Below are positions 23,949-33,095 of a stretch of 64,000 nt of DNA, piece by piece. This DNA comes from CAVYXZ01 sp965223835 (GTDB taxonomy: Bacteria; Chloroflexota; Anaerolineae; Aggregatilineales; Phototrophicaceae): contig CBDCXQ010000001.1 of assembly GCA_965223835.1 (NCBI GenBank), positions 248,001-312,000 of the forward strand. The letters run 5' to 3'. The translations under genes were made by a program, and so were the position numbers. The number at the start of each line of letters is the position of its first letter. Position 1 is the first letter of the stretch. The notes under the pieces are model-generated. The model was not told the DNA's origin and searched no databases. It saw only the letters and a list, made by a program, of their open reading frames with translations.

Positions 23949-25559
23949 ATGGGCGCTCAACGATCATTGCATTGGCCGACCACTGGCGAACACCGGATCA
24001 CGATTCCCTACGATAGCGCGACGGGTAGCCTGGATGTGTATGCGCCGCCGGGCACCCCCATTGTGGCGGTGATGGCCGGGAATATTGCCGTAACTGCCGA
24101 CAACAGGTTGCAAATCACATCCGAGCAGATGATTGTCACCTATAGCGGGCTGCAAAATATCCACGTTCAGCCTGGGCAGACCGTCAACAACGGGGACGTG
24201 ATCGCTGAATCGGGATCAGCGGAAAGCATTCAACTGATGGTGTACCAAAACGTTGATCCAACAAATCTGTTTGAGAAGATCGTAACCCCGGCCACAGTTT
24301 CCCCAGAACAACCCACCGTCACGACACCGCTTGCTGCGGCGGATTCGGTTTACCTGACGCCAACCCGTGATGGCTTGCGTGTTCGGGAACAACCGGTGGA
24401 TGGCAACCCGATCGGCCAATTGAAGTTGGGCGAAGTCGTCGCATCGCTGGAAGGTGCCGCTGATACGCGCAACAAAGTCGGGGTTGATGGTGAATGGCTT
24501 CACATCCGGCGCTACGATGGCACCACGGCCTATACTGCAGCCTGGTTTCTGCAATTGAGCGATCAAACGGCGGTGGCGGCTGCTCCCGATGTGACGCCGG
24601 TTGCGACGGCTGTCGCTGCGCCCACAACCGATAGTCTGCTGGGGATGAACCTCGATATTTATCACCCACAGGGTCATCCCTCCCCGGATGCGATGCAGGG
24701 CATTGGCTGGGTGCGCATCAAATTTAACGTTTCTTTCAACCCGGATAACGGTAGCTACGGCAATCAAGATATTGAGGCGGCTTATAATCGTTACCGGCCT
24801 TTCATTCAGCAGTATGTCAATGCGGGCATGAAAGTGCTGATGGTCTTTACCCACCAGCTTTACGGCGAGGGAGCGGGCTTCAACTGGACGCAGATGGACA
24901 GTGGTCGCTGGCGACAACTTGGCCCCACCTATGCCAATTTCGCCCGACAAGTTGCCGCGAAATTCAACGGCTCCGGGTTGGTCCATTGTTACCAGATCTG
25001 GAATGAGCAGGACACCAAACCAGAACATGCGCGGGCCGCCGTTCCGATTCCGGCAGCGGATTATGGCTACCTGCTCACCGAAACGATTCGCGCCATTCGC
25101 ACCGCTGACCAGACCACGCCGATTATCACCGGTGGGCATACGACCGGGCCGAGTCGCGGTTCCCAATACGCAAAATCAACGCTGGCCGCCATGCCGCCCG
25201 ATATTCGCCCGGATGGTATCGCGTTGCATCCCTATGGGCGTGGTGTTTTGGGACATCGCTTTAGCAACTGGGGACCGCTATCCGACTCGATCAAGCAGTA
25301 CAGCGCCGTGCTGCCTGATGTGCCCATCTGGATTACCGAATGGGGCGTACTCGATCATCAAGGCCGGACCGATGTCATTGACGATGTTACTGATTATGCT
25401 GCCGGGTTCATGAACATCATCAAAAACGAGTATCCGCGCAAAGTTGCGGCGGCCATCTGGTACGCCTGGGCCGATGGGATGGATAATGGCTTTGGTCTGG
25501 TGGATGCCAACGGTCAGCCGAAATCGCGCTTCAACGATAAGTGGCGGACGCTGGGCTAA
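23949..25559 (+). CDS. M23-like / SH3 / clan-A glycosidase fusion protein
   Basis: 536 residues. Residues 1-110 resemble an M23/LytM barrel (DVYAPPGTPIVAVMAGNIA, IHVQPGQTVNNGDVIAESGS) but lack the metal-binding H-x-H, so this part is probably non-catalytic. Residues about 135-205 are an SH3 domain (GLRVREQPVDGNP, GEWLHIRR). Residues about 230-536 form a TIM-barrel glycosidase related to GH39/cellulase types: WNEQ (acid/base Glu353) and TEWG (nucleophile Glu464), with MVFTHQLYGEGAG before. No signal peptide is visible, which is odd for a wall-related enzyme. ATG 23949 has AAGGAG upstream. Confidence 0.72.
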   Translation: MGAQRSLHWPTTGEHRITIPYDSATGSLDVYAPPGTPIVAVMAGNIAVTADNRLQITSEQMIVTYSGLQNIHVQPGQTVNNGDVIAESGSAESIQLMVYQNVDPTNLFEKIVTPATVSPEQPTVTTPLAAADSVYLTPTRDGLRVREQPVDGNPIGQLKLGEVVASLEGAADTRNKVGVDGEWLHIRRYDGTTAYTAAWFLQLSDQTAVAAAPDVTPVATAVAAPTTDSLLGMNLDIYHPQGHPSPDAMQGIGWVRIKFNVSFNPDNGSYGNQDIEAAYNRYRPFIQQYVNAGMKVLMVFTHQLYGEGAGFNWTQMDSGRWRQLGPTYANFARQVAAKFNGSGLVHCYQIWNEQDTKPEHARAAVPIPAADYGYLLTETIRAIRTADQTTPIITGGHTTGPSRGSQYAKSTLAAMPPDIRPDGIALHPYGRGVLGHRFSNWGPLSDSIKQYSAVLPDVPIWITEWGVLDHQGRTDVIDDVTDYAAGFMNIIKNEYPRKVAAAIWYAWADGMDNGFGLVDANGQPKSRFNDKWRTLG

Positions 25560-25683
25560 ACTTTACTCTAGTTGAGAACTCTTTGAGCTACTGATAATCC
25601 CCAACCGTCGCTACCAGGGCGCGGTGGCGTATGGTATTCTGATTTCGCGCATGATATGAAGCATGCCAGCACGAGGTACTCAT

Positions 25684-26856
25684 ATGGGGTTGCGTGTACT
25701 GATCCAGAAACTCTGGTTGCTGGTCTTTCCCAGTTTATTGCTTGCTGCCAGTCCATCGTTGGCCCAGTCGCCAACCGTCGTGGCGGTTGCCAGCGGCCTG
25801 AATAATCCACGGGGGGTTGCGGTCATGCCAGATGGTCGCCTGCTGGTGGTTGAAGCGGGCCGCGGTGATGATGAACCCGGTGCGGCACAGGGTAGCGGGC
25901 AGATCAGCATCCTGGCCGATCATAACGGCGACGGTGATTATGATGACGTGGACGAACGCACACCTATTCTGGAACGAATCCCAAGTTACAACAGCCTCTC
26001 ACTGTTCCGAACCGGTCATGATGAAGTGTTTGGCGGCAGCGATATTATTTTGTTGGATAATGGTCGCATTTTCTTCACGCAGGATGACCCTTTTGCCATA
26101 GCGGGGCATGTGGGCACTGAAGGGTATTATGGCGATACTGGCATCTTTGAAGTCAATGTGAACGTCGGGGACAAAACGCGCCTCGTGAAACGCCGGGCCA
26201 CGCTGAATTCGTTTGCCTATGACCCCCAACGGGAACAATTTTTTGTCGCGGAAAGCGGCCTGAATCAACTTATGGTCCTGACATTAACCGGTGAAGTCGT
26301 CGCAGAAATCCCACTCCCGGCGCTGGCGCATGGACAACAGCCGGTTCCCGCCGGGGTCGCGCTGGATGGAAATGACGTGCTGGTTGCGTTGCTTTCGGGA
26401 CATGTAGGTGATTACTATGATACTGATCTTGCCTTTATGCCCGGCGACGCGAAAGTCGTGCGCGTCGACCCAATGACAGGTACTGTGACCGACGAGATCG
26501 TTGGGCTGACAACCGCTGTTGATGTGGCGGTGGACCTGGCGGGGAATATTTTTGTTGTCGAGATGACGACTGCCTGGCCCCTGAGGGCGATGCCCTATGA
26601 ATTTGACCTGCATGATCGGCAAATGCCACCCGATCCCGGCGGCTATGCGCGTTTTACGGGGCGGGTCACACTGCATCCAGCCGACGGCGGTGAGATGGTC
26701 GTGCTGGCTGATGGACTGGATACCCCGACCAACATTACTTATCATGATAACCAACTCTTCGTCTCTACCGGTCAGGGAACACCAGGGCGATCTGTGTTAG
26801 CGGCGGGCCGGGTTATTCCCATCAACGGCGTTATTTATCGGATCAGTAATTTCTAA
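25684..26856 (+). CDS. Secreted ScyD/ScyE-like beta-propeller protein
   Basis: 390 residues. A signal peptide (about 1-28, ending PSLAQ) precedes a propeller made of blades such as GLNNPRGVAVMPDGRLLVVE, SFAYDPQREQFFVAE, PVPAGVALDGNDVLVA, VDVAVDLAGNIFVVE and DGLDTPTNITYHDNQLFVS. The order and the GSGQISIL insert match the ScyD/ScyE family, named for cyanobacterial scytonemin genes but widespread elsewhere with unknown role. No scytonemin biosynthesis genes are near. A GAGG lies before ATG 25684. Confidence 0.75.
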   Translation: MGLRVLIQKLWLLVFPSLLLAASPSLAQSPTVVAVASGLNNPRGVAVMPDGRLLVVEAGRGDDEPGAAQGSGQISILADHNGDGDYDDVDERTPILERIPSYNSLSLFRTGHDEVFGGSDIILLDNGRIFFTQDDPFAIAGHVGTEGYYGDTGIFEVNVNVGDKTRLVKRRATLNSFAYDPQREQFFVAESGLNQLMVLTLTGEVVAEIPLPALAHGQQPVPAGVALDGNDVLVALLSGHVGDYYDTDLAFMPGDAKVVRVDPMTGTVTDEIVGLTTAVDVAVDLAGNIFVVEMTTAWPLRAMPYEFDLHDRQMPPDPGGYARFTGRVTLHPADGGEMVVLADGLDTPTNITYHDNQLFVSTGQGTPGRSVLAAGRVIPINGVIYRISNF

Positions 26857-27007
26857 GGTTTTATTGGCAAACCCACCCTGATTTTGAATGCGGTCTGCGG
26901 CAGACAATTTTTACATCAACCTCACCTCTATCTCTTCCCTGTCTTTATCCCCCGGCGAGTCGTAGAATAAACTTCATGATGGTTTGTTGATAAGTGAGCA
27001 AACGAAT

Positions 27008-27799
27008 ATGGCGGAAAACGCAGCCACCGAAAACCCAACCGAAACCGAATATACTGGCCCGTTGCTGACGGCTGAGGATGTGAGCTATAAGTATGGGTCG
27101 TTTATGGCCCTGAGCAAGGCCACGTTTACGATTGAAGCCGGTGAATTAATTGCGCTGGTGGGTCGCAACGGGGCCGGAAAATCGACATTGCTGCGCTGTA
27201 TCGCCGGCTGGACACGGCCCAGCGAGGGTGAAGTGCATATTCTGGGCGAGTTGCTGGCGGAAAACGAACGCGCCGCCCGCGAACATGTGGTGCTGCTGCC
27301 CGATACCCCGCCCTTTTATGATGAGCTGACCGCCTGGGAACATCTGCAATTTGTAGCGCAGGCCCATGGTTGGACGAACTGGGAAGACGATGCCGAGGAT
27401 TTGCTTGATCGTTACGGATTGCTCATCAACCGTGATGCCTTCCCCTTCGCCTTCTCCCGCGGGATGCGCTACAAGCTGGCATTGTGTATGGCGCTGCTGG
27501 TAGAACCTGAAATCCTCTTGATGGATGAACCGCTGGGGCCGCTCGATCCGGTATCCGCCGATGAACTGTGGATTGAGCTCAACAATCATCGTGATGAGGG
27601 GATGACGATCATCCTCAGTAGCCATCAACTGCCGCCGGACGCTGAACCCAACCGCTATTTCATTATGGAGCAGGGCGAGATTATCACTCAGGGAACCCCG
27701 GCTGAACTGCGCTCTAAGCTGAAGATTCACGATGGTCCGCTGACGTTGGACAGTATGTTGCGGGCCGCGCTGCGTGACCGGAAGGCAAGTGATGAATAA
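27008..27799 (+). CDS. ABC transporter ATP-binding protein
   Basis: 263 residues. Walker A is GRNGAGKST (about 50-58), the signature motif is FSRGMRYKLAL, Walker B is ILLMDEPLGPLD and the H-loop is LSSHQL. A polar N-terminal stretch (1-22) precedes the fold. The signature FSRGM instead of LSGGQ is common in exporters of the ABC-2 group. It energises the membrane protein encoded next, which starts 8 nt before its stop. The substrate is unknown. ATG 27008 was chosen over the in-frame TTG at 26984, although neither has a strong ribosome site. Confidence 0.9.
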   Translation: MAENAATENPTETEYTGPLLTAEDVSYKYGSFMALSKATFTIEAGELIALVGRNGAGKSTLLRCIAGWTRPSEGEVHILGELLAENERAAREHVVLLPDTPPFYDELTAWEHLQFVAQAHGWTNWEDDAEDLLDRYGLLINRDAFPFAFSRGMRYKLALCMALLVEPEILLMDEPLGPLDPVSADELWIELNNHRDEGMTIILSSHQLPPDAEPNRYFIMEQGEIITQGTPAELRSKLKIHDGPLTLDSMLRAALRDRKASDE

Positions 27800-29303
27800 T
27801 CTGTTTCCAGCGCAAGATCTGCGTACTCTATTCTGGCTGCGCTGGCGACAGTTCCAGGACGGTGCGGTTTACTGGCTGCGGGTGCTGGGTTATCAATCGG
27901 GTGAATCGTCGTTTATGCAAAACATGTACATCGTGTACTTGTTGGGCATCGGTGGCATCTGGTTGTTTACGATGTGGGCCTGGGGCTATGACATGGCGAC
28001 ATCGCTGGGCACGACGATGGAACCAGCGGCCAGAGCCAGTATCTTAAACGTCTTACCAATCGGCGTGTTCGTCGTCCAAATCCTGGCGATGATCGTGGCC
28101 TTGCGTAGTACGCCGCTCAAGCTGTCATTTGCCGATATGGCCTATGTCGCTGGCTCACCTTTGGCGCGTTCAGTTCCCGTCCTGCTGGGCTTCATCTGGC
28201 AGGTGATCGTGCGGTGGGTCATCTTTGGGGCGCTGTGGGCTTTGTTGGCCGTACTCATCTTAGGCGAAGCGGCGGAACCGGTTGCCAGTTTGCGGGCCAT
28301 TGGCGCCGTGATGCTGGTCGTCATCTTCACCTGGGCCGGGGCGTGGATGCTTGGTATCTTGCGGCTGGTGTATCCCAAAGTCGCACGTTCCGGGGCCTTG
28401 TGGCTGGTCCCATTGGCACTCCTGGGTCTGTATCGCTTCTGGCCGGATCTGGTGTTGTGGCCGGGGCGGTCGATTGTACTCGTGATTTTTGACCTTGCGC
28501 CGGTGTGGGTGTTGCTGCTATTGGTGGTGTTGGCAGGAGGACTGGTGTTGGCCTTCGTCTGGTTGAGCAACCGCATCGATATGGTGCAGGCTGCCGATGA
28601 AAGCGTCGTCCATGCACGGTTGGCAGCGCTGGGAATCCTGGCGTGGCGGATGCCCGACTTACAATTCCGTATCCGGTTGCAACAGTCGTATGCCGGGCGT
28701 AAACCGCGATGGAGCCTGCCGCGTGCTTATGGCCGCAATGCGCTGGTCATGCGGTCGTTGGTGTCCTACATTCGGCATCCGGTCATGCTGGTGATTAACC
28801 TGATATGGGGCGCGGGGATGACCTACATCGCCGCTCAGATTCTGATCAATCAACTCCCGCCGCAGTTATGGATTGGCTGGCTGTTGATCGCTGCGGTTGC
28901 ACCGCCGGTGGGGACGCTGCACACCTACCGCATGGACATGAAGGAGCCGTTTTTACGGCAGTTCTTCCAGTTTAATGGCTTACAAATCTTAGTCGCGGAC
29001 TTTGCGCTGCCGCTGGGTTTTCTGATCGCCGGGGCGTTAGGCGTGTGGTTCGTGATTGGGCTGCCACCAGAGATCATCTCCCTGGGCATTCTGTTTATTC
29101 CATTGCTGGCGTTGGTGCTGTCGCTGTGTGATGCGGTGGCGCTGAACCGGAACCGCCCACTGCAAATCCGACTGTTGGCCGTTGCGCTGAGCATCGGCAT
29201 CGCGGTCCTGGCTGGATTCGGGTTGGAGACTCCCCTGGCTGCGGTTGTGATTCTCACGCTGGCTGTGACTACGATGGGTGGGATGTTAGCCCAGGATATG
29301 TAA
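27792..29303 (+). CDS. ABC transporter permease-like membrane protein
   Basis: 503 residues with about 10-12 membrane spans, for example VYLLGIGGIWLFTMWAWGY, LPIGVFVVQILAMIVALRS and GALWALLAVLILGEA. The cytosolic middle (about 265-320: WRMPDLQFRIRLQQS) separates two membrane halves. It overlaps the ATPase gene by 8 nt (ATGA-type coupling), so it is the transport partner. Permeases of this large ABC-2-like type export peptides, lipids or antibiotics; I cannot choose. The N-terminus was set at ATG 27792 with AAGGCAAGTG just upstream. Confidence 0.8.
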   Translation: MNNLFPAQDLRTLFWLRWRQFQDGAVYWLRVLGYQSGESSFMQNMYIVYLLGIGGIWLFTMWAWGYDMATSLGTTMEPAARASILNVLPIGVFVVQILAMIVALRSTPLKLSFADMAYVAGSPLARSVPVLLGFIWQVIVRWVIFGALWALLAVLILGEAAEPVASLRAIGAVMLVVIFTWAGAWMLGILRLVYPKVARSGALWLVPLALLGLYRFWPDLVLWPGRSIVLVIFDLAPVWVLLLLVVLAGGLVLAFVWLSNRIDMVQAADESVVHARLAALGILAWRMPDLQFRIRLQQSYAGRKPRWSLPRAYGRNALVMRSLVSYIRHPVMLVINLIWGAGMTYIAAQILINQLPPQLWIGWLLIAAVAPPVGTLHTYRMDMKEPFLRQFFQFNGLQILVADFALPLGFLIAGALGVWFVIGLPPEIISLGILFIPLLALVLSLCDAVALNRNRPLQIRLLAVALSIGIAVLAGFGLETPLAAVVILTLAVTTMGGMLAQDM

Positions 29304-29467
29304 GCCGGATCGCATCTTACGACGCACAAATATTCTGGGCGATTGAAAAATTTGGTGAGATGACTTTCGGGGTATATTCCGGCCCGCTTTTTTGAAAATG
29401 AACCTTTATTAACCCTATTACTAGATATACAGTGCAACCACACGTTTAGGGACATTGGAGAAATAAG

Positions 29468-30793
29468 ATGGTCAGTTTTGACGATCTCATACAAGAACTG
29501 GTTAAGAGTCATGGTTTGAGTATGATATTCTCCCAGATATTTTTAAAGAAATATATCGAACTGGGGTATATATCCGAAGAAGATGCTTTGTCTGCTTTCG
29601 AGAGTATACTCGCTCAGCTAGATGAATTAGAAGCATCTGACGGAATTCTAAACGTATTAAAGGATGGGACTTTATCTATATCTTTAGACGAGAGTATTGT
29701 TGCTCCCTGTTACGCAGATCAAGATATCAACGAAGTAATGACGATATCGGTTAATGACTTGGAGCAAGGGCAGGAACAATTCACAGAAATATTACCCAAA
29801 GTTATTGATAGCATGATTAAAGGGGCAACTGCTGAGCTAAGTGACCAGTGGAAAAATGCAACTACTCAGGAACTATCAAGGATTAAGGCCGAACGTACAG
29901 ACTTTGCAGATACAGTTTATGCGTCGTGGGGCAAGGCTCTTGATGCGCTTGAAGTACTTATAGATCTCTGTGTGCACTTAGGAAACACATTCTATGCCGA
30001 GTACAGTGCCCAAGCCCGAACTGAGGGGAATATAAAGTTTGAAGCGCTTAGCAGAATTCACGCGAGAAGCAGCAAAGTAGCAAGTGAAATTCATACACTT
30101 CTGAGTTCTGGATTTGCTGATGGTGCAAATGCGAGGTGGAGAACATTACATGAACTTGCAGTAATTGCAGGCTTTTTAGCAAAATATGGAAACGACGCAT
30201 CTGAAAGATACCTCTTGCATTCTCAAGTTGAAGAATATCAGTTGATGAAAGATTTTCAGCAAAGTGCAAAGAAACAAGGATGGCCTCTTATTCCACAACA
30301 TAAGATTGCCGCAGCAAAAAAACAAGTAGATAGTCTTAAAGTCAAGTACGGCAAAGCATTTGGCGCAGATTACGGTTGGGCATCACACGAGATTGGGAAG
30401 CAGCATGTTAAATTTGTGGACATCCAGACAGTAGCAGAACGTGACGAATTTAAACCGCCCTACAAAATGTCACATAAATATGTCCACGCTTCCTCATATG
30501 GAACTATCTTTCCTCTAGGTGCTGATCCATACCATGACTATTTGATAGCAGGCGGGAGTATTTTCGGTCTATATGAACCAGGTCGGCAGACCACACAAGC
30601 CATCTGCTTAGTAACGGGTATTTTGCTAAGAACCCTGAATTCGATAGAAGACTTCGTTTCAATCGGGGCGTTAATACAAATGCGAGACGAGGTTTGGAAG
30701 CAATTTGATGCTGCTGAAACTCAAGTTACTAAGTCTGTGAAACGTGGGAAAATACGAAAAATTCGACCTCTAATACTGGATAAATCGCAATAA
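29468..30793 (+). CDS. DUF5677 protein with HEPN-like motif
   Basis: 441 residues. The C-terminal two thirds fit DUF5677: ALDALEVLIDLCVHLGNTF, ARWRTLHELAVIAGFLAKYG and QHVKFVDIQTV, KMSHKYVHASSYG. R223-W-R-T-L-H228 is an R-x4-H motif, the catalytic signature of HEPN ribonucleases; that this protein is a HEPN enzyme is my inference. The gene is visibly richer in A and T than its neighbours and uses A/T-ending codons such as GTA, GAA and ATA, suggesting horizontal gain. No partner gene adjoins it. The ABC operon before it and osmC after it have ordinary composition. Confidence 0.75.
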   Translation: MVSFDDLIQELVKSHGLSMIFSQIFLKKYIELGYISEEDALSAFESILAQLDELEASDGILNVLKDGTLSISLDESIVAPCYADQDINEVMTISVNDLEQGQEQFTEILPKVIDSMIKGATAELSDQWKNATTQELSRIKAERTDFADTVYASWGKALDALEVLIDLCVHLGNTFYAEYSAQARTEGNIKFEALSRIHARSSKVASEIHTLLSSGFADGANARWRTLHELAVIAGFLAKYGNDASERYLLHSQVEEYQLMKDFQQSAKKQGWPLIPQHKIAAAKKQVDSLKVKYGKAFGADYGWASHEIGKQHVKFVDIQTVAERDEFKPPYKMSHKYVHASSYGTIFPLGADPYHDYLIAGGSIFGLYEPGRQTTQAICLVTGILLRTLNSIEDFVSIGALIQMRDEVWKQFDAAETQVTKSVKRGKIRKIRPLILDKSQ

Positions 30794-30977
30794 ACTGAAC
30801 TTCTGCCTATAACTTCGTGCTAAAGATATTCTTTTTGTCGAATTTTCTAACTGCATGTGCCCTTATACATCCAAATAAACTCTCACGGAATTGCCTTGCC
30901 CACCATCACAAAGGTTGGTATATTTCTGATATTCGTCTTTAAAATTCACGTACCTAAAATAAGAAAAGGACATTCAA

Positions 30978-31409
30978 ATGCCTGTACGTAGTGCGGATGC
31001 AACCTGGAACGGCTCATTAACCGACGGGAATGGCGTCATGAAAATGGCGAGTGGTGCCTATGAAGGCCAGTATTCATTTACCTCGCGCTTTGAAGAGGGC
31101 ACGGGTACGAATCCTGAAGAACTGATTGCGGCGGCCCACGCCGGTTGTTACTCAATGGCACTGAGCGCCGGTTTAGGACGCGAGGGGTTTGAAGCCCGGC
31201 GGGTGAGCACGACGGCCAAAGTCCACCTCAACAAGAAGCCCGAAGGTGGCTTTATCATCAACAAGATTGAACTGGTCACCGAAGCGGACGTGCCCGGCAT
31301 TGATGCTGCCAAGTTTCAGGAAGTGGCCGAGGCAACCAAGGCGGGCTGCCCGGTGTCAGTCGCGTTAGCGGCAGTTGAGGACATTTCGGTTACAGCTACC
31401 CTCGTCTAG
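30978..31409 (+). CDS. osmC: OsmC-family peroxiredoxin
   Basis: 143 residues of the OsmC/Ohr fold. The two redox-active cysteines lie in AHAGCYSMALSAGL (near residue 57) and TKAGCPVSVAL (near 125), spaced as in OsmC. The N-terminus ATWNGSLTDGNG and the region GTNPEELIAAAHAGC match the OsmC branch more than Ohr. The enzyme reduces organic hydroperoxides in the cytosol using lipoyl or thiol reductants. AAAAGGA lies before ATG 30978. A terminator follows, so the gene is probably monocistronic. Confidence 0.92.
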   Translation: MPVRSADATWNGSLTDGNGVMKMASGAYEGQYSFTSRFEEGTGTNPEELIAAAHAGCYSMALSAGLGREGFEARRVSTTAKVHLNKKPEGGFIINKIELVTEADVPGIDAAKFQEVAEATKAGCPVSVALAAVEDISVTATLV

Positions 31410-31428
31410 AGTTTTTTGCGTTACAATC

Positions 31429-31460
31429 AACAGCGTCTCACACTATGGGGCGCTGTTTTT
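31429..31460 (+). terminator. Rho-independent terminator of osmC
   Basis: AACAGCG (31429-31435) pairs with CGCTGTT (31451-31457), with GGGG/TCTC inner pairing possible, followed by TTTTT. Confidence 0.7.
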
Positions 31461-31468
31461 GATTTTTA

Positions 31469-31659
31469 AGTCTTTAGTCACAAGTCGTCAGTCACGAGCT
31501 AGAAACCTTTGATTCAAGGTTAGTGTTGCTCTGGAGCTAGAGGGCAGGTCACCAATTTACCGAAAGCAAACGTTGAATATTGAGTAAAGCTATTCATGAC
31601 GATGTTAACTGAAACCAGAAGACCTAACGGCTATGATTAAACGCTAGAGACTAAAGACT
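31469..31659. repeat. Non-coding element with 11-base terminal inverted repeats
   Basis: AGTCTTTAGTC (31469-31479) is the exact reverse complement of GACTAAAGACT (31649-31659). Between them lie 169 bases with AGTC-rich repeats (TCACAAGTCGTCAGTCACGAG). It fits a small non-autonomous element or a simple repeat region. No gene lies within it. Confidence 0.4.
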
Positions 31660-31685
31660 AATGTCTGCTTTGGAGAGTTTATTTC

Positions 31686-33095
31686 GTGACTTATACCTTA
31701 GCCATTGATGTCGGATCGTCGTCGGTGCGGGCCATGCTGTTTGACCAGAACGGTCAGGCCGCTGCTGATGTATTTGTGCAGAAACCCTACGCAACGCAAA
31801 CCACCCCCGACGGCGGCTCCACCATTGATCCGGCGCGACTGTTGCCATTGATTTTCGCCTGCATTGATGAAGCCACGCAGCAGGCCGCGGATCGCTTGAT
31901 CGAGCATGTGGCAATGGATACGTTGGTCAGCAACTTGCTCGGCATTGATGGAAATGGGCAGCCCACCACGCCGATTTACACCTGGGCAGATACGCGCGGT
32001 GCGGATCACGCCGATGGGTTGCCGCTGGACCGGGCGGACTACACGCGACGCACCGGTTGTCGCGTACATACCAGCTATTGGCCGTTGCGCCTGTTGTGGG
32101 CACAGACTTCAGAGGCCGGTCGGTTTGAGCGAAGCCGTTACTGGTTGTCGTTGGGGGAATATGCGCTATATCAGATTTTTGGGCAACGGCGTATCAGCCT
32201 GAGTACAGCTTCGTGGAGTGGTTTGTTGAATCGACATGACCTGGAGTGGGACACGACCACGCTGGATTGTCTGCCGATTGCCTACGATCAGTTGTCAGAA
32301 ATCTCGAACAAACCGTTTCAGGGGTTGACCGGCGACTGGGTGCAGCGTTGGCCCAGTTTGAAAAATGCACGCTGGCATCCGGCGGTGGGCGATGGTGTCG
32401 CCTCGAATATCGGTGGCGATTGTTCCCGGCCCGGTTATGTGGCGCTCTCGTTAGGGACCAGTGGCGCGATGCGCGTCGTGGTTCCCGATACACCTGCCGA
32501 GACTCCTGCCGGGTTGTTCGTCTATCGCATTGATGCGGGCCGCTCATTGGTTGGTGGAGCACTGAGCAATGCTGGCAACCTCTATGCGTGGCTCAATAGT
32601 GTGCTGGCAATCGAAGCGGAGGCGGCTATCGGGGCTTTGGAACCCGATACACATGGGCTGACGGTGCTGCCGTTTCTGGCCGGAGAACGCGCGCCGGGCT
32701 GGAACGATCGCGCCGAAGCGGTGTTTACGGGGATGACGTTGAATACGCGCCCGGAACATCTGCTGCGGGCCGGGATGGAGGCCGTTGCTTACCGGTTCTA
32801 CCAGATTCTGCGGCGGATGTTGCCATTATTGCCTGAAGATGTCATCTTTATTGCCAATGGAGCCGGACTGGTCAGTAATCCGGTCTGGATGCAGATCATG
32901 GCGGATGTGCTCGGTGCGCCGGTGTATGCCAGTGTGCAGGCCGAGGCGACGATTCGCGGCACGGCTTTGCTGGCGATGGCTGTTGATTTGCCGCCACAAT
33001 TGGGACCGGGTTGTCAGCCTAATGCTGCGCATCACGCGATCTATCAGGCCGCGATTGGACGCCAGCAGAAGCTTTATGAGAAGATGCTATCATGA
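31686..33095 (+). CDS. FGGY carbohydrate kinase (gluconokinase-like)
   Basis: 469 residues of the FGGY family. The N-terminal phosphate-binding strand is AIDVGSSSVRAMLFDQNG. Further motifs are TWADTRGADHA, ALSLGTSGAMRVVV (ATP site), LPFLAGERAPGWNDRA and NGAGLVSNPVWMQIMADVLG in family order. The AGERAPGW block and overall length fit gluconokinase-type FGGY kinases, which phosphorylate D-gluconate or related sugars. GTG 31686 has GGAGAG 11 nt upstream. Its last four bases are the start of the NUDIX gene (ATGA overlap), so they are translationally coupled. Confidence 0.85.
   Translation: MTYTLAIDVGSSSVRAMLFDQNGQAAADVFVQKPYATQTTPDGGSTIDPARLLPLIFACIDEATQQAADRLIEHVAMDTLVSNLLGIDGNGQPTTPIYTWADTRGADHADGLPLDRADYTRRTGCRVHTSYWPLRLLWAQTSEAGRFERSRYWLSLGEYALYQIFGQRRISLSTASWSGLLNRHDLEWDTTTLDCLPIAYDQLSEISNKPFQGLTGDWVQRWPSLKNARWHPAVGDGVASNIGGDCSRPGYVALSLGTSGAMRVVVPDTPAETPAGLFVYRIDAGRSLVGGALSNAGNLYAWLNSVLAIEAEAAIGALEPDTHGLTVLPFLAGERAPGWNDRAEAVFTGMTLNTRPEHLLRAGMEAVAYRFYQILRRMLPLLPEDVIFIANGAGLVSNPVWMQIMADVLGAPVYASVQAEATIRGTALLAMAVDLPPQLGPGCQPNAAHHAIYQAAIGRQQKLYEKMLS

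Noticed and set aside
29468..30793. A multi-gene defence island around the DUF5677 gene
   Set aside because: The neighbours are an ordinary ABC exporter and OsmC, and no nuclease, helicase, methylase or toxin partner adjoins it.
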